The notes below the pieces were generated by a model. The model searched no databases. It saw nothing but the letters and a program-made list of their open reading frames with translations, and was not told the origin of the DNA. From the NCBI GenBank assembly GCA_018873245.2, contig JAEMBT020000005.1, positions 8,914,001 through 8,978,000 of the forward strand: a DNA stretch of 64,000 nucleotides. Direction: 5' to 3'. This DNA comes from Archegozetes longisetosus. Taxonomy: Eukaryota > Arthropoda > Arachnida > Sarcoptiformes > Trhypochthoniidae. Shown here in pieces: positions 47,801 to 60,217 of this stretch. The translations under genes and the position numbers were made by a program. Each line of letters opens with the position of its first letter. The first letter of the stretch is position 1.

Positions 47801-50800
47801 TTGAAGAAAATGTTATGTTTCTAATAGATCGAGTTTTTATCTGTTGAATTCAGTTAAATCTATTATATTTTTTGTTTGATAGAATAGTTTCCAAGTCAAC
47901 TTTAGACAAATTAATATACAGTTATAAAAACTTTCTAATGGTCGATAGCAAACAGAGTAAAGTGATGAATGAGGATATATCTAACTGATCCAATTATATA
48001 TTTATAAAATTAGACACAATAAGAAAAAGCATTATGTACATGTATTAATAGCTGTCATAGTGTGTGTGTCATAGGAAACGTACCATAAAAGCATAGGAAC
48101 AAGCTGTCCATCAGACGCTGTCCGTATCTATCGCGCATTATTAAGTTTAGGCGTATATTTGTTAATGCTTTTTGTATAAGTCATACTTGTCATGTTATTT
48201 ATTTGCGATAGTTTAAGTTGATTTGACTTAAAAATCATTCTTTTCACATCAAATCAATGTTCTAATCATAGTGTGTCGCTTTGCGAAGCTATACCAACAT
48301 GACTAAAAGCCATTGCTCAAAAGTCATTCAAAATGAAAAATCTATTGGTTGTTAGAAGTTTGTATCACCAAAAATATATCGAGTTTTTAAAGCTATCATC
48401 TGACAATTTCCTGAATGTGATGCTAAAGCCAAGTCAAATTTGGGTCTTAAAAAGTAAAAAAATTTAATTTATGATCAGTTAGCAGAAAATAGTTTTACGA
48501 ACTTTTTCTTATAGAAAGTAAAAAATATGAACTTCATAAACACTTTCAAATACTTTAGACTTGAACTCAACCTTTCCTGCGTGTCTCTTAATCTATTCAG
48601 TGATCATGACCGGCAAAAAGTCAAGAAGCTTGAGGTGAACATAATTTTTAACCAAATATTCGTAAGCTTCTTGTGTTATCAGTTGAGAACGATTTTGTCT
48701 GCCATAAAACAAAAAAATGAAGGGAATCAATAAAAATTCAGGTACTGAGAAGCTCATAATGGCAATGAAAGCTTACATCAAAATTTATGATCACAAATAA
48801 GGGATAAGAAATTCAAATAGCAATCTCAAAGGAGTATTTTTGATCAGGTCAAAATTGAATTGCAAGCCATCGGCACCTTTCCTTCTTTTGATTAGATTTG
48901 TTTTGTGAATATTTCACTGGTATCCGAAACTATTCGAGTTATACTGTGCTCTCAAAATATGGTTTTAGTGCTACATAACTTTAACTAGTCGGGTGGTATT
49001 CACTCATTTGCTTCAGAATCACAACATTGATAAATCGAAGTGACTTGTAAAGTATTCAATTTTTTTATCTCAATTCATTAATCTCAAACCCAGTTCTTAT
49101 TCATAACACATTTGATTATGTAGTGAATTTATTGTTCGTGAGTATCGCGTGAATATCACATCAAAATTCAAATTTTTTGTTCTTCCAGAATTCGATCAGT
49201 TATCTATCGAAATGATAGGATTAATGAATTTGAAAATCAGTTCAATTGAAAAGTAATTGAATTCTCGGATTGAAGAATAGCGTTAACATTTCCTTCATTG
49301 TTATCTCTTCATTTGAATGAAAGTGAACATTTATTTATTTTCTCTCTAATCCATGATTCCATGATATAAAGGACAAAAATCAAATTCAGTGAAATAATAT
49401 GCGTATTGCTAGCGTCCTGGATAAAAACCGAGTTTAATTTCCTCTATAGAATAATGATTTTAATGAAGAAATTCAATAAATTTCAATGAAGAATGATTTA
49501 ATGAATTATTTCAATTCGTTTTCTATATAACTTGACTTTCAAGTTGATCTCTCGAGATTTGAAAGATTTCGGTTTTGCAACAATAGGACTGACAAACCTT
49601 GTAATTTAAATCCTGAAGATGTTTTCACTAACTTTTAGTTACTCGACTGATAAAGTCATTACACCTTATTTGAAAATGATCTAAGAGTGAAATAATCTAT
49701 TAATATTAAAATTAAATGCTTAATAGTATTTGGATGGTATCTTTAAATAAAATCTAGTTTTGTAGTTCATAATTAATAGCTAAATGATTTGAGAATGAAA
49801 AGTATGCTTAAAAAATAAATGTTATGTATTTATCAATTCTAAAGAGACGCGCAACAATTCATAAACTTTAAGGCGAGACAACTCATTCAAATTGATGTTA
49901 AGTATACGAATATTAATTAGTGAATGCGTTCTCAATAGTCAATGATCAGTCAGCTTTTCAATCATAGACTTCGAGTCGTGTTAATAAAAAAGATTTGACT
50001 TTCGCTATGACTAACACTATGATACTGATTACGCTTTGCAATAACTAGCTCATTATTATTACAATTTATGTTTCGTCCCTCTTATCTTATCCAACGCATA
50101 GAGGGATTAGTCCAGGATTAATGAATAACATTTATCAATCGATGGTACTGCAAGTCATTTCAATTTCGTACTAATAGTTAACTAGATCAGTGCTTAGAGA
50201 TTGGTTTGATATTGAATTAGGTGATACGAAACATAAAATTGGTTGTGAATCAGTTACTTACTTATACATGTATTTACTGCTTTATCGAATATTTTAATAT
50301 TCAATTAAGTAACTTATGCATTCTCTATTCGAAGGTTAATCATCTTGACAATCCGAGCATTCCAAGTTAGTCAAACAGAATTTGGAAACATATCTCTTTG
50401 AGGTTTGGCAGTATAACATATGCCTAACTAATAAGATGATATTCGCTCACTTACTTGACAATTTCACTCTTAACCAACCTCAATCATCTTAAACTTTGAT
50501 TAAAAATGTCTTAGTATTAAATATTTGGCAAAATAAATCAAATAAGTTAGTTAGGTAATATTTTAAAAGTAGTTTTAAAGAATGAAATCATTCTTCAGTG
50601 TAAAACTACTTTTTTATTTCAAATGACATACTCATTAAAATCTAGAGATTAAACCTTAATCATTTTCATTATGTATTATTTTTCGAAGTTTAGTCAAAAT
50701 CAAAATTTAATTCTTGCAAAAATCCTGAGTTTTATTTAAAACTTTCTTTCATTTTCATTTCAAAAATGATAACAAACTTTTGTTTGAATTTTAAATAATT

Positions 50801-50992
50801 TTTACTGAATATTTGAAGCTTAAACTAATTTGATTTAAAAATGGGAATGATTTACGTACAATGTATTAATACATTTTTGCTAAAAAATTTGAGTGCAACT
50901 ATGGTAAACCACCTTTCGTAAAATCCAGACTTTTTCTAGAAGTAATCAAAGTGCGTCTCTGAATTCATTGTAAACTTTTATCGATATTTCAG
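47801..50992. other. Non-coding region
   Basis: No supported exon or repeat family was recognised. Confidence 0.45.
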
Positions 50993-51498
50993 TCTTATTC
51001 ATATAGAAATGCTTTGATCTATTCCTATAATCAAAAATGTATTGAACCTCGACAAACGTGCTAGCACGTTTTTTATGTTGAAGGTAAATAATGAATCGTT
51101 GGACTTGTACTTGCGATCAGGACTTAATCGAGACCATACTCGATATCATAGGATGTCACTTCGGATTTTCAACCTTATTCGATTCTATATGTGAGACTAA
51201 ATCCTATAGCATAGACGTAGTCTCTTTTGGCTTATATTGCAGGTACATGTCCAACGATTTATCTTCAACATTGAGGACATGCCCGTATACGTTTGTAAGT
51301 CTATTTCTGGTTATAAGAGTAGGTCATAGTAGTTATTTCTATTAAAATAAGATCGAAATGTCGACGAAAGAATATGACGAATTGGGTAGTGCACTTTTAC
51401 TACTTTTCAAAAGTCTGGATATTACGAAAGGCGATGTGCGGTGTCTCAAAAATGAATCCTATGATTGTACAAAATATTCAGCCTTCATAAGCCTTTAT
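50993..51498 (+). CDS. HORMA-domain protein (REV7/MAD2-like), partial and frame-interrupted
   Basis: HORMA proteins close a safety-belt around partner peptides; REV7 (MAD2L2) acts in translesion synthesis and shieldin, MAD2 in the spindle checkpoint. Pieces in order: 50993-51060 (SYSYRNALIYSYNQK), 51066-51151 (FMLKVNNESLDLYLRSGL), 51152-51190 (DVTSDFQPYSILY, donor gtgaga), 51243-51290 (VHVQRFIFNIEDMPVY, after a good cag acceptor), 51352-51498 (STKEYDELGSALLLLFKSLD, then CTKYSAFISLY, donor gtaaat). They match REV7's HPELNQYI, the V-V-V-I-L strand, VEKFVFEI, the following helix and C.F.VLVH, with matching spacing. Joining them needs frame changes near 51060 and 51151 and a non-ideal gtttgt donor. 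The C-terminal safety-belt was not found. It could be a decayed copy or a gene with sequencing indels. Confidence 0.5.
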
Positions 51499-54496
51499 GT
51501 AAATTAGTTTATGTTGATTTGAATCATTTTGATTGAATTATTTTCAATTGTCTAATAATGAAAAATCAATAGCATCCAAGTTATCGAAATTTCATGCTAG
51601 TCATGAATAATGCAAATTCTATATTCGCTAAACTCATTATCGTTTGTTAAACTGAATTAAATTAAGTAATTTGTAGGGAATTGCATATAAAGTGAGGCAC
51701 AGGATTTTTTGGCTAAAGCAATATATCAAATATATGTTAAGATGATTCAAATTACGGACAAATGTTTTATAACTTATTAAATAACTTTTTTTCTTAATAG
51801 AGCTGTATAACTTTACAAAAAATGTATCAAATATATTTTAATACAATTTTCAGAAGTAGCTTTCAATCATTTATATCAAATATACTAAGTGGTTGAGTGA
51901 CATCTTCTAAAGTTTTAATGGTATTAAAATAAACTTTGAGACAATCTTTCCCACAAGCAATGTGCTGTAAGCTCTTCAATAGATTCTACTCAAACTGACA
52001 CTCATTCAGAGTAAATCTATTTTTGCGATTCAAAATCCACGCTTTCGTGCAATACTTTTATTCAATTCCAACTAAAAATGCTGTTTAAGTTATTTCCTTT
52101 TACTTCAAAATATAACATGATTCTATGCATAAGAATTTTAGTTATTTTTACGGAAAAACACTAAAACACTTTTATAAGTTACCTAGTTTTTCATGAAATA
52201 TGAAACGTTTTCCAAATTGCATTCTACATTTAACTTTCATGTACATATTTTGGACAGGTACACATTTTGAAATTTTAGCAAGTTAATTCGAATGAGGCAA
52301 CATTTGAATTTTATAGCTCGAGAACCTAAAGATCGGTATTTTATGCAGTTTTTACTCAAATTAAATGTCTATTTCACTACGAAATTACAGAATACTTCGA
52401 GAAAGCATTTGCCACAAAGTTTTCTCTGGTGGTGATTCCCCAAACAATTCTACAAGTTTTAGTAAAAGCAAACTGTAATTAGTTCTTATTAAGAGATATG
52501 GAAGAGAACTGTAGCATTTCGCATTGTTTATACGAGCAATTTAGATTTTTTATAAACTTTTCAATATACCAAACTTTTATATGCGTAAGTATCTCAAGAG
52601 TTAGTAGAACTATTTGCCACTAACTATTTTTATGCAGAATGGCATAAAAAAGTTTTGCACTCGATTAAAAAGAAAAAGAGTTCTCACTTCATGAATAGAA
52701 GTGTTGTTATAATAAGGATTTGAAATATTCAAATTATTTTTCCAGACATATGCGAGTTTTATGACAAGTTGAGTAAAATGTACATCATATGCATAGTTGA
52801 TGAACACAATTAAATGTTTGGCTTCACTTTCAACTATGAAGAGCTGAAGAAGAGTGAGTGGAAAATGTTATTTAGAGTGAATTTGTTCATATAATAATCA
52901 ACTCATATTCTTTAAACTCATATTCTTTATGTTGTTGACGCTGTAGAACGAAGTGTTAAAACTTTTAGTCATGAAAGTAATAAAATTTCTAGAAAGCTAA
53001 CAAAATATTGTTATTCGTTTGAAATTTATAAAAGAAAAATAAACTTGAAGTGTTGCATAATATATACATCGAAATAGGTAATGAATAATTAAATTGGCAG
53101 CAACTTTTTCATGCCAGATATGGATAACTTATAAATAATAGGAGAAAAAAGTATATTAAGTAGAATGTATTCTTTTTTCAATCAGTCTCACAGCTAAATA
53201 AATAGATTTTATTCTTAATTTATGCACAAACTTTTCGATTCTATCTAGTATTGAATCGCAAATGATTGCCAGCTTTGGAGCCATTCTACTGAGTATTGTA
53301 TGCATTAAATGCTTAGTTTGGTCTACAATTTGATTGTATTGTTCAAAATGAAATTCAAGCTAGAATAAATTCAAGCTAGAATAAGCTCACGTATTACTGC
53401 AATTGAAGCGAAGGATAATTCTATTGAATAGTTTGCTATAAGAAAAAAGTGGTTCAATTGAGTAGTCGCTTAACTAACAATTGGTTAGAAACAAGTTTTT
53501 GTTTTGCTAACTCAATAAGACATTATTTAAGCAATGCGTCACTCACTTCAATAATATTGAATCATAAATTGCGAACTAGTTCTCTATTCATCATGGGTCT
53601 CAACGGATAGATTTGTTCAACATATAACTTCAGCATATAGAAGGTAGACAAAGGCTAACAAATTTGCTTTCTTTTTACAATACATTTTCAGTGTCTAATA
53701 GTTTATGCGATTATTTCAATATTGTATGCTTTGCACAACGTTTTTTAGCTCAGATTCTAGCAGTTTTGACATGTTTCTCAGGCTTACACTTCAGATTCTG
53801 TTAGTTAAATAATTGTTAAGAAGCTTGTCTTATACTAAAGAATCTGAACTAATTTTCTCTAAGCCCTGACACTACTTGATAGTTAAGCTTAGTGAATATC
53901 TTATTTCATTATGTCTAATATAAAGAGCTCTCGTCGACAGATTTCATTGAAAAGAAAGTAATTAATAAATTGTGTGGTATTCCTTAAATGTATTAGGCTT
54001 TTTTTTCTAAAATTTACAAAATTGAAAAAATAGAACTTTTTAAGAATAGAAGATAGATAGGAAATCTTGAAAGCATACTTAAAATTTGAAAACTCTTGAG
54101 AATTCAGGTTTTTTACAGACCGAACAAAATGAATTTAGAAAATTCAGTTTTTTTTCACATTTGGTCTGAAGATGAAGAGTACTGAAGAGTTATCATGAAA
54201 GAGAAGTGCTTGAAATTAAAATTGAAATTATAGTACAGTATGAGTTGAGACAGTTTTAATGAATATGTAAAATAAGTTATTACACCGCTATTGTGCTGAG
54301 CAATGCTTTGACGCATAATTATTTTTTGGTAGATTTTTGCAATACTTTCATCTCATGAATAAGAATGAGGAGAAGCTATAAATTAATTTCTCACTCAAAT
54401 TGTGTTTCACTATAGAGTAGAAAGTATTTTGTTTGTACCAAATTCAAATTGTCTTCATTCAATATAAAGAAATCCTCTTTTCATACCTCACTCAAC
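51499..54496. other. Non-coding region
   Basis: No exon could be supported, including any 3' end for the HORMA-like gene. Confidence 0.4.
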
Positions 54497-54888
54497 AGAT
54501 TCGACGAATTCCTCAACTGGAGCAAACTCTTTTGAACTATTCTGACAAGTTATCTAAACTGGGTTTTCAGGTTTCGAATTTCATAACTTTGATTTTCGAG
54601 TAAACGATGTGTTGCCATTGAATGCATGAGAAGCTGGTGTTAGTGATAGACCTGAGGGTAGAAGAGTCCCTTATCTTAATGAACAGAAGTAAGAATGGAT
54701 TTCAATTTTGAAGCATTAATTTTTTCCTATACACTGCTTTCGTAGAAATTCAATAAAATCTTTAGTTTCAAGTTTTTTTCTAAACATATTCTTTTACTGT
54801 GAACGATCAGAATGTAAGAGAAATGACTGAGACTTATCTGGATTGCTATGACGTTGAAACTCTTGATCACATCCAACTTTATTTTTAA
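54497..54888 (+). CDS. Cluster of short exon-like coding segments, unassigned
   Basis: Three stretches look coding in plus frames. After acceptor ctcaacag (54500): IRRIPQLEQTLLNYSDKLSK, then LGFQ before gtttcg. Near 54635-54690: GVSDRPEGRRVPYLNEQ before donor gtaaga. After gatcag at 54810: NVREMTETYLDCYDVETLDH, then IQLYF and a stop. Their composition is unlike the surrounding noise, but the phases are not secured and I do not recognise the protein. Confidence 0.25.
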
Positions 54889-57800
54889 TCAATTGTATAC
54901 TGACTTAATTTGACAAAATTCACTGCTCTCTAGCTGTGTCAAAAGCTTGAAAAGAAAAATAAATTTCAAGATAAGTGACTTCTATATATTAGGTTTTGCA
55001 AAAAAGCTGATAATTATAAAACTATAAACTATTTTCAATAAGGCGTAAAATACTATACACACAGCAGTTATTCAAATAGATGTGATTAATGTTAGATTTG
55101 ATGACATATGATAAGAAACATAAGAAAATTGACATCTTAAAAACTTTTCGGCTATTTCGATAAGATTATGTGAAGAAATGCTGAAATTGTTATGTCTTGT
55201 TTTGTTTTGGTTTAGCGAGAAAGAGGGCAAAAATTTTACATTTTTATACAGTTTGCAAATCGATTTTATAGCCAGGCATCTGTCAAAATGCCTTAAACAA
55301 AAAACACCCTCAAAGCGCCATAAAGAGTATTGTTTCAAAGAAGAGAGAGATAGAGAAAAAAGAGCTAAAGAACAAAAGACAAATAGTTGACGCTTTCAGG
55401 GCGTTGTTCGGCAGTAACTTATGTTATATTTCTATCGGGTTATAATGCATACATAGGTTTCCTATTATACTATATGAAGATATTTTTGGAAATTTTGTGG
55501 TTTAAGGGCAATATTGCTCTTTTTTCTAAATAAGTCACTCTTTTGTTTCAAGAAAACTTTCAAATAATCGCAACTAATGTAAGCCTGACGGCGTTTAAAT
55601 ATAATAACGGCATCACATTTTGTAAGATAGATGACAAAAGGAGTAGAGAACAACTTTTTTCATACACTAAATGCATTACCGAATCTCTCATTTTTCTAGT
55701 TTTGGCACATTTTTTCTCTACTCTTTTACTATCTATTGTGATGTTTTTTCATTCCAATGATTTCTATTCAAAAGTTAATGTAGTGGAGATTATCAAATGT
55801 TATGAAATGCTATGAAAGACTATAAAAAGGTTTTTTTTCATCAAAATATGCTATTTATATAAACACTTTAAGTGAGGGCAGTGTCGCGTTTGACACTTAA
55901 TACCTCAATGATTATAATAAGCAAAGTTAATACCCATTCACAAGTTATATTCGCATGTCTTCCTTTATAATTTATATGTCTAAAAGTGATGTCACGTTTT
56001 TTATTAAACTTTTGACAAAACAATTTTCACAATTAAACCTTTTGTCAAATAAAGACATTCTTTAGATAGCTTAATGACAATTGACATATTGTCACTTAAG
56101 TATATTTTATTAGTTCAAGTTGTAGGATATTAAAAGCTCGGGCATCAGTTAGCGTTTATATCTATCAAAATATTTTTATGAAAATATACATTATTTGGAA
56201 AGAAAGAAAGTGAAGGCTTTTACATAAAAATACTTACTATTACTCAGGAGAATGATTAGAATGATTCCATTTTGAATAGTATAAAGTTATACTTTATAAA
56301 CATAAAGCGCTAATGAAATATGAACGCAATATTTCAACCAAACTCACTTATTGGATGCATTATCTGATTTAAATAGTTTTCAAACTATAAGTGTAGCATC
56401 AATTGAATATTGATGAGAAAAATCTTGAAAAATAGCTAAGAATTTATGAGAACCCATTCATAATTTGAAGCTGTTCTAAAGTCAAAAAACTCATTAATTT
56501 CATCAAAGTTCAAACAATGATCTATCCATTAATTGAAAAGTTTGGATATTAAGGATAAAAAACTTGAAATAATAGCAGCAAAAATTGGTTTGAAGCTGAA
56601 AATGAAACTTTTCCCATCGATTAATTCCGATAAAGTAGCAAAAAACGTATTACAATATTCAGTTTAAAAAAATTGTATAAAAGAAATTTTCTTTTTTAAC
56701 AGAGTCTATTGAAGCATAAACGATGGCTCATAAGATGGATTGTCAGGGGCTTTACAACACAATTTTGTATGTGAGCCAAAGCGATATTAGCCGTTAAACA
56801 GTATTGTCACATTGACACATCATAAAAAGGACGAACCAGTGATTGAGGTAGCGTTAAGTTAAGCATAACCAGCATTAAGATCAGAAAAAAACGTGTCAAC
56901 TATAACTCTATACAGTCATACCTCCCTATAGTGAATCGCTAGCCATCGATGTTTAATATTGACTTCGACCAAGCTTCACTATTGAGAAGTATTTCGCATT
57001 GTGTGATGTGTTCCGGAACAGGTTATTACTTTCACTGTAACCAAAATTTACTATGAGAAGGTTGACTATATCGAGGTATTACTGTTGTAGAATATGGAGA
57101 AAAAATATAGAATACATAATAAAATGCAAAAGATAGAAGAAAAATGAAGGCAACTCTACTTCAAGAGAATAGGAATCTAAAAGTTAAAGAAGTTATTTTG
57201 TAACTGAGAGCTGGTTAGAAGTTAGTTCTTGTTATAGATACATGTCCTCAGGGAAATTAAAGCTGCTTTTGTAATTCAAACACGAAAGATTACCTTCTCC
57301 TTTAAGTTTTTTGGGCTTTTCTTCAGTATTACCCCTATGTTAAGTCACTGCTGCTCAAGACTTAATAATAAGAGATTAACTTTCATCTCATGGTAACATC
57401 AATAAAAGAAAGCTCGAGTACTAACAGAAATTTTTTGCTCATCACAAATAGTGTTAACTAAGGCGACTGTCGCATTATGTTTTTTCTTGCAGACCCTCTT
57501 AAATCAATACGACTCTAGATTTTATCAACTATCGCAAACTTTCATATCAACAAGTACTCTAAGTGTTTTCTAGAGAGAATAATTCATTATCAACAGAAAA
57601 GTTTAATTTTATTTTAAGCTCATCAAAATTGATTTTTTGTCTTCTGTGGGCGAAAATTGCTTTTATAGCACTGCTTACTGTCATTTGCAAATTATGAATA
57701 ATAGAAGTCGACTTTAATAAGATTTAGAAAAAATACTATTCTCACTTCACTTTTTTCAGTTAATTTCTTGTTCACCACATGCAAATCTAATCCAATAGAA

Positions 57801-58616
57801 TCCTTTGAATTGAAAACGAAACTACTTTCAAATTCTTTTAGATTCAATATTCTCTAAGCTATTAAATCAGGTGAAAACATATTTATTTAATCGCATTTGA
57901 TACTACTATAAATATAAACTTGTTTATAGTTTTTTATAGATATATTTAAAAATTAAAAACAATTTTGTGGTCACATTATTGTTAATTAAAATTACTAAGC
58001 AATAATCTTTAAAAATGAGAATATTCTTATTTAAGATTCAAACTAATTATAATTGATTCTAGCTTATATTTGGTTTGAGGACACAATTATTTTCTACTTT
58101 TCTATGCCATTCAATTCACTCTTTTCTTAGGGCTTAGAGATTATTAAGTTTGAGTATGAATTGACGAGTTCATTAAACGCTATCTTAACTTTCTATTTTG
58201 ACTTTTATGAAGTTTTATCTTCGACTTAGTGTTCAAAACCAGGGCTAGTTTTGAGTCATGCAGTCAAGTACACCATCTACGAGTCATACGGCAAAAACAA
58301 CTTTTGTCTCATATGTTATTCCTATTGCAGAAGCTGTTCTTCAAGTTCCAAAAATGCGTTAAGAATGCAAACATGATTCTTGAGTGGAATTTCACTCATA
58401 CTTATTGTCATTAAAAGGGTTGAATGAATTTTATTTGCACTTCAAAGTTAGAAAAAACTTTCAACAGATAAGTCTGGTATTAGTGAATAAATTAAAAACA
58501 TTTTATAAATAATTACGGGTCACAATGCTTCTTTGCTCATAATAATGAACATAATTTAAATTACAACCAAAGCATTAAAACTAAACTTTTACATACAACT
58601 AGAATAGTGATATGGT
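54889..58616. other. Non-coding region with one inverted-repeat element
   Basis: It holds the pogo/Tigger-like element at 56913-57084. Open frames such as 55072-55390 and 55465-55815 lie on both strands and lack splice or family support. Confidence 0.45.
56913..57084. mobile_element. Pogo/Tigger-like MITE
   Basis: The left end CAGTCATACCTCCCTATAGT and the reverse complement of the right end, CAGTAATACCTCGATATAGT, are near-identical terminal inverted repeats. CAGT.ATACCTC..TATAG is the end type of pogo/Tigger DNA transposons. The left end follows TA; the right-flank duplication is not intact. The 172-bp interior is non-coding. Confidence 0.75.
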
Positions 58617-60217
58617 TTAAAATTTGAACAATGGATCACTTGCAGATCTTCTGAGTTGTGTCAAAACTGCTGCTGCACGAATCACCTCTAACTCATCTGA
58701 ATTGTCTTCAACCGTATGGTTTGTCAATATTTGGTGCTCAAAATATTCGAGCTGTGATTCAAATAATAGCCAACATATAAGACACTTATAGGGACGCAAA
58801 CATAGCCGAAGTCTCTTATTATCAGTTTTTAATTCTTCGTCTTTTAAGTTGATATCATCAATAGTTTCAGAACTGAGATTTTGATTAGATAAAAACTCTG
58901 CTTTAAGTAATTCGGTTCCGAACTTGACTTCTGGGTTCGGATCAATTGGAAAGTCATCTACTCTTTCATCATTGATAGAAGTCGATTCAAATTTTCGATA
59001 TAAGCTTTCTTGAGATGACATTAGTTCTCGTGATGACATCAATTCTTGCGATGAAATTAGTTCCTGAGATGAACTTAATTCATCGGTTTCGCTGCAACTG
59101 TTGTTATTTGAAGTTTGAAAACATCTTTGATTAGTATTATTTGAAGTTTCGGGACAGACTTTCTTCTTTAGCTTGCTAGCTTTTGAAGTTCCGATATTAA
59201 GATTGTGTACCCGAGAACAATGACGTTCCAAATTGCTTTTATGACTAGTTTCGTAGCCACACTTCGGACATGAAAACTCCTTGATTCCGTTGTGAACTGT
59301 TTGATGTCTTCTCAGTAATGCTTTTCTACACAAAAATCATGAAATATCAGTTTTTAGTCAGATTTTTCAAAGGTTTCATACCTGGGAAAAAGTCTTTGGC
59401 ATTGATCACACTGATAGCCATCCTTATGATATTCTTTGCTGTGATTTTTGAGTGAGGCCTTGTTTATGAATACTTGTCCGCAACATTGAAATGGCTTTGG
59501 GACAGATTGAAATATTTGCATAAATGAGTTGAGTAATGACAGTTGAAAACTTAATAATCAGCGATAGCAACAAGAAAAAGCTGTTGCTTTGTCAATCTCC
59601 CTGTGATGCGTACAAAGTTTTTACATGATTTGATTAGTAGTTTGCTTTGATTAGCATTGGATGCTCTATGAGTTTACTAAGATTCTCTACATTGTGGTCT
59701 AGTAGAAAGCATTCCATTACAGCACATCTACTACTAGTTGCTATCAACGATTATTGAGCTTTTTAGCGCACTTGTTTAATTAAATTCAAAAGTTATCATT
59801 ATTAAAGTTGAAATTGTTATATTAAAAAATAACTTCACGTCAAATAATTTGAGTTATAAAACGAAAGGAAAACTATTCGTACTAATTGATGATACACTGG
59901 AAATAAGTTTATATAGTAAAACCTCTTTAACTTAAACATATAGTTAAATGGTTTAGATAAGTAGATAACAATTAAACCACATTTTCAATGGCACTTTTAT
60001 ATTTTCTTAAATCACTCAAGTGCGTATGAAAGTTAGAGAGGTTTCACTGTATATTATTTAATATAGTATAAGTACATACATTTTGAGACTCTTCATGCAT
60101 TGATTTGATGTGACGATCAAAATTGCTTTTACGATTCGACTTATAACTACATAATTCACAATAGATCACCACTTTAGGTGACTTTTCTTTTTCATTAGTT
60201 ATATCTTTAATAAACAT
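58617..60217 (-). CDS. C2H2 zinc-finger protein, three exons, complete
   Basis: Exons 60217-60080, 59494-59382 and 59325-58617 join in phases 0 and 2 to give 319 residues. The first starts at the ATG of MFIKDITNEK, and donors are gtatgt and gtatga. Finger 1 is C20-x2-C23-x12-H36-x4-H41. Finger 2 (exon 2) has adjacent CC (FQCCGQVF...H-x4-H) rather than C-x2-C, so it is probably degenerate. Finger 3 (YQCDQCQRLF...H-x3-H) is split by intron 2. Finger 4 is FSCPKCGYETSHKSNLERH. A Ser/Glu-rich acidic linker with SSQELISSQELMSS repeats precedes a C-terminal finger (YKCLICWLLF, ending H-x5-H). Likely a nuclear DNA-binding protein; target unknown. A stop lies just upstream of exon 2's first ATG, and the pyrimidine-rich ...tcccaaag acceptor defines its start. 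Confidence 0.82.
59545..59766 (+). mobile_element. Inverted-repeat MITE, copy A
   Basis: The left end GAAAACTTAATAATCAGCGA continues TAGCAACAAG. The reverse complement of the right end is AAAAGCTCAATAATCGTTGA, then TAGCAACTA. The interior (CAATCTCCCTGTGATGCG, AGTTTGCTTTGATTAGCAT) matches copy B at 30655-30879 inverted. No coding capacity; superfamily not determined. Confidence 0.82.
59914..60049. mobile_element. TA-flanked MITE, 136 bp, copy 2 (mariner/pogo-like ends)
   Basis: The left end TAGTAAAACCTCTTTAACTT and the reverse complement of the right end, CAGTGAAACCTCTCTAACTT, are good inverted repeats with TA on each side. Length and interior (GGCACTTTTAT) agree with the copy at 11105-11241. 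Confidence 0.82.

Larger units (their letters stand above)
59495..60079. other. Zinc-finger gene intron 1 occupied by two MITEs
   Basis: This 585-bp intron contains the elements at 59545-59766 and 59914-60049, about 60 percent of its length. The first element ends about 50 bp from the splice acceptor. Confidence 0.8.

Noticed and set aside
51091-51345. 84-codon plus-strand frame read without introns
   Set aside because: Family similarity lies in other frames (REV7-like), and good splice sites at 51191 and 51243 interrupt this frame.
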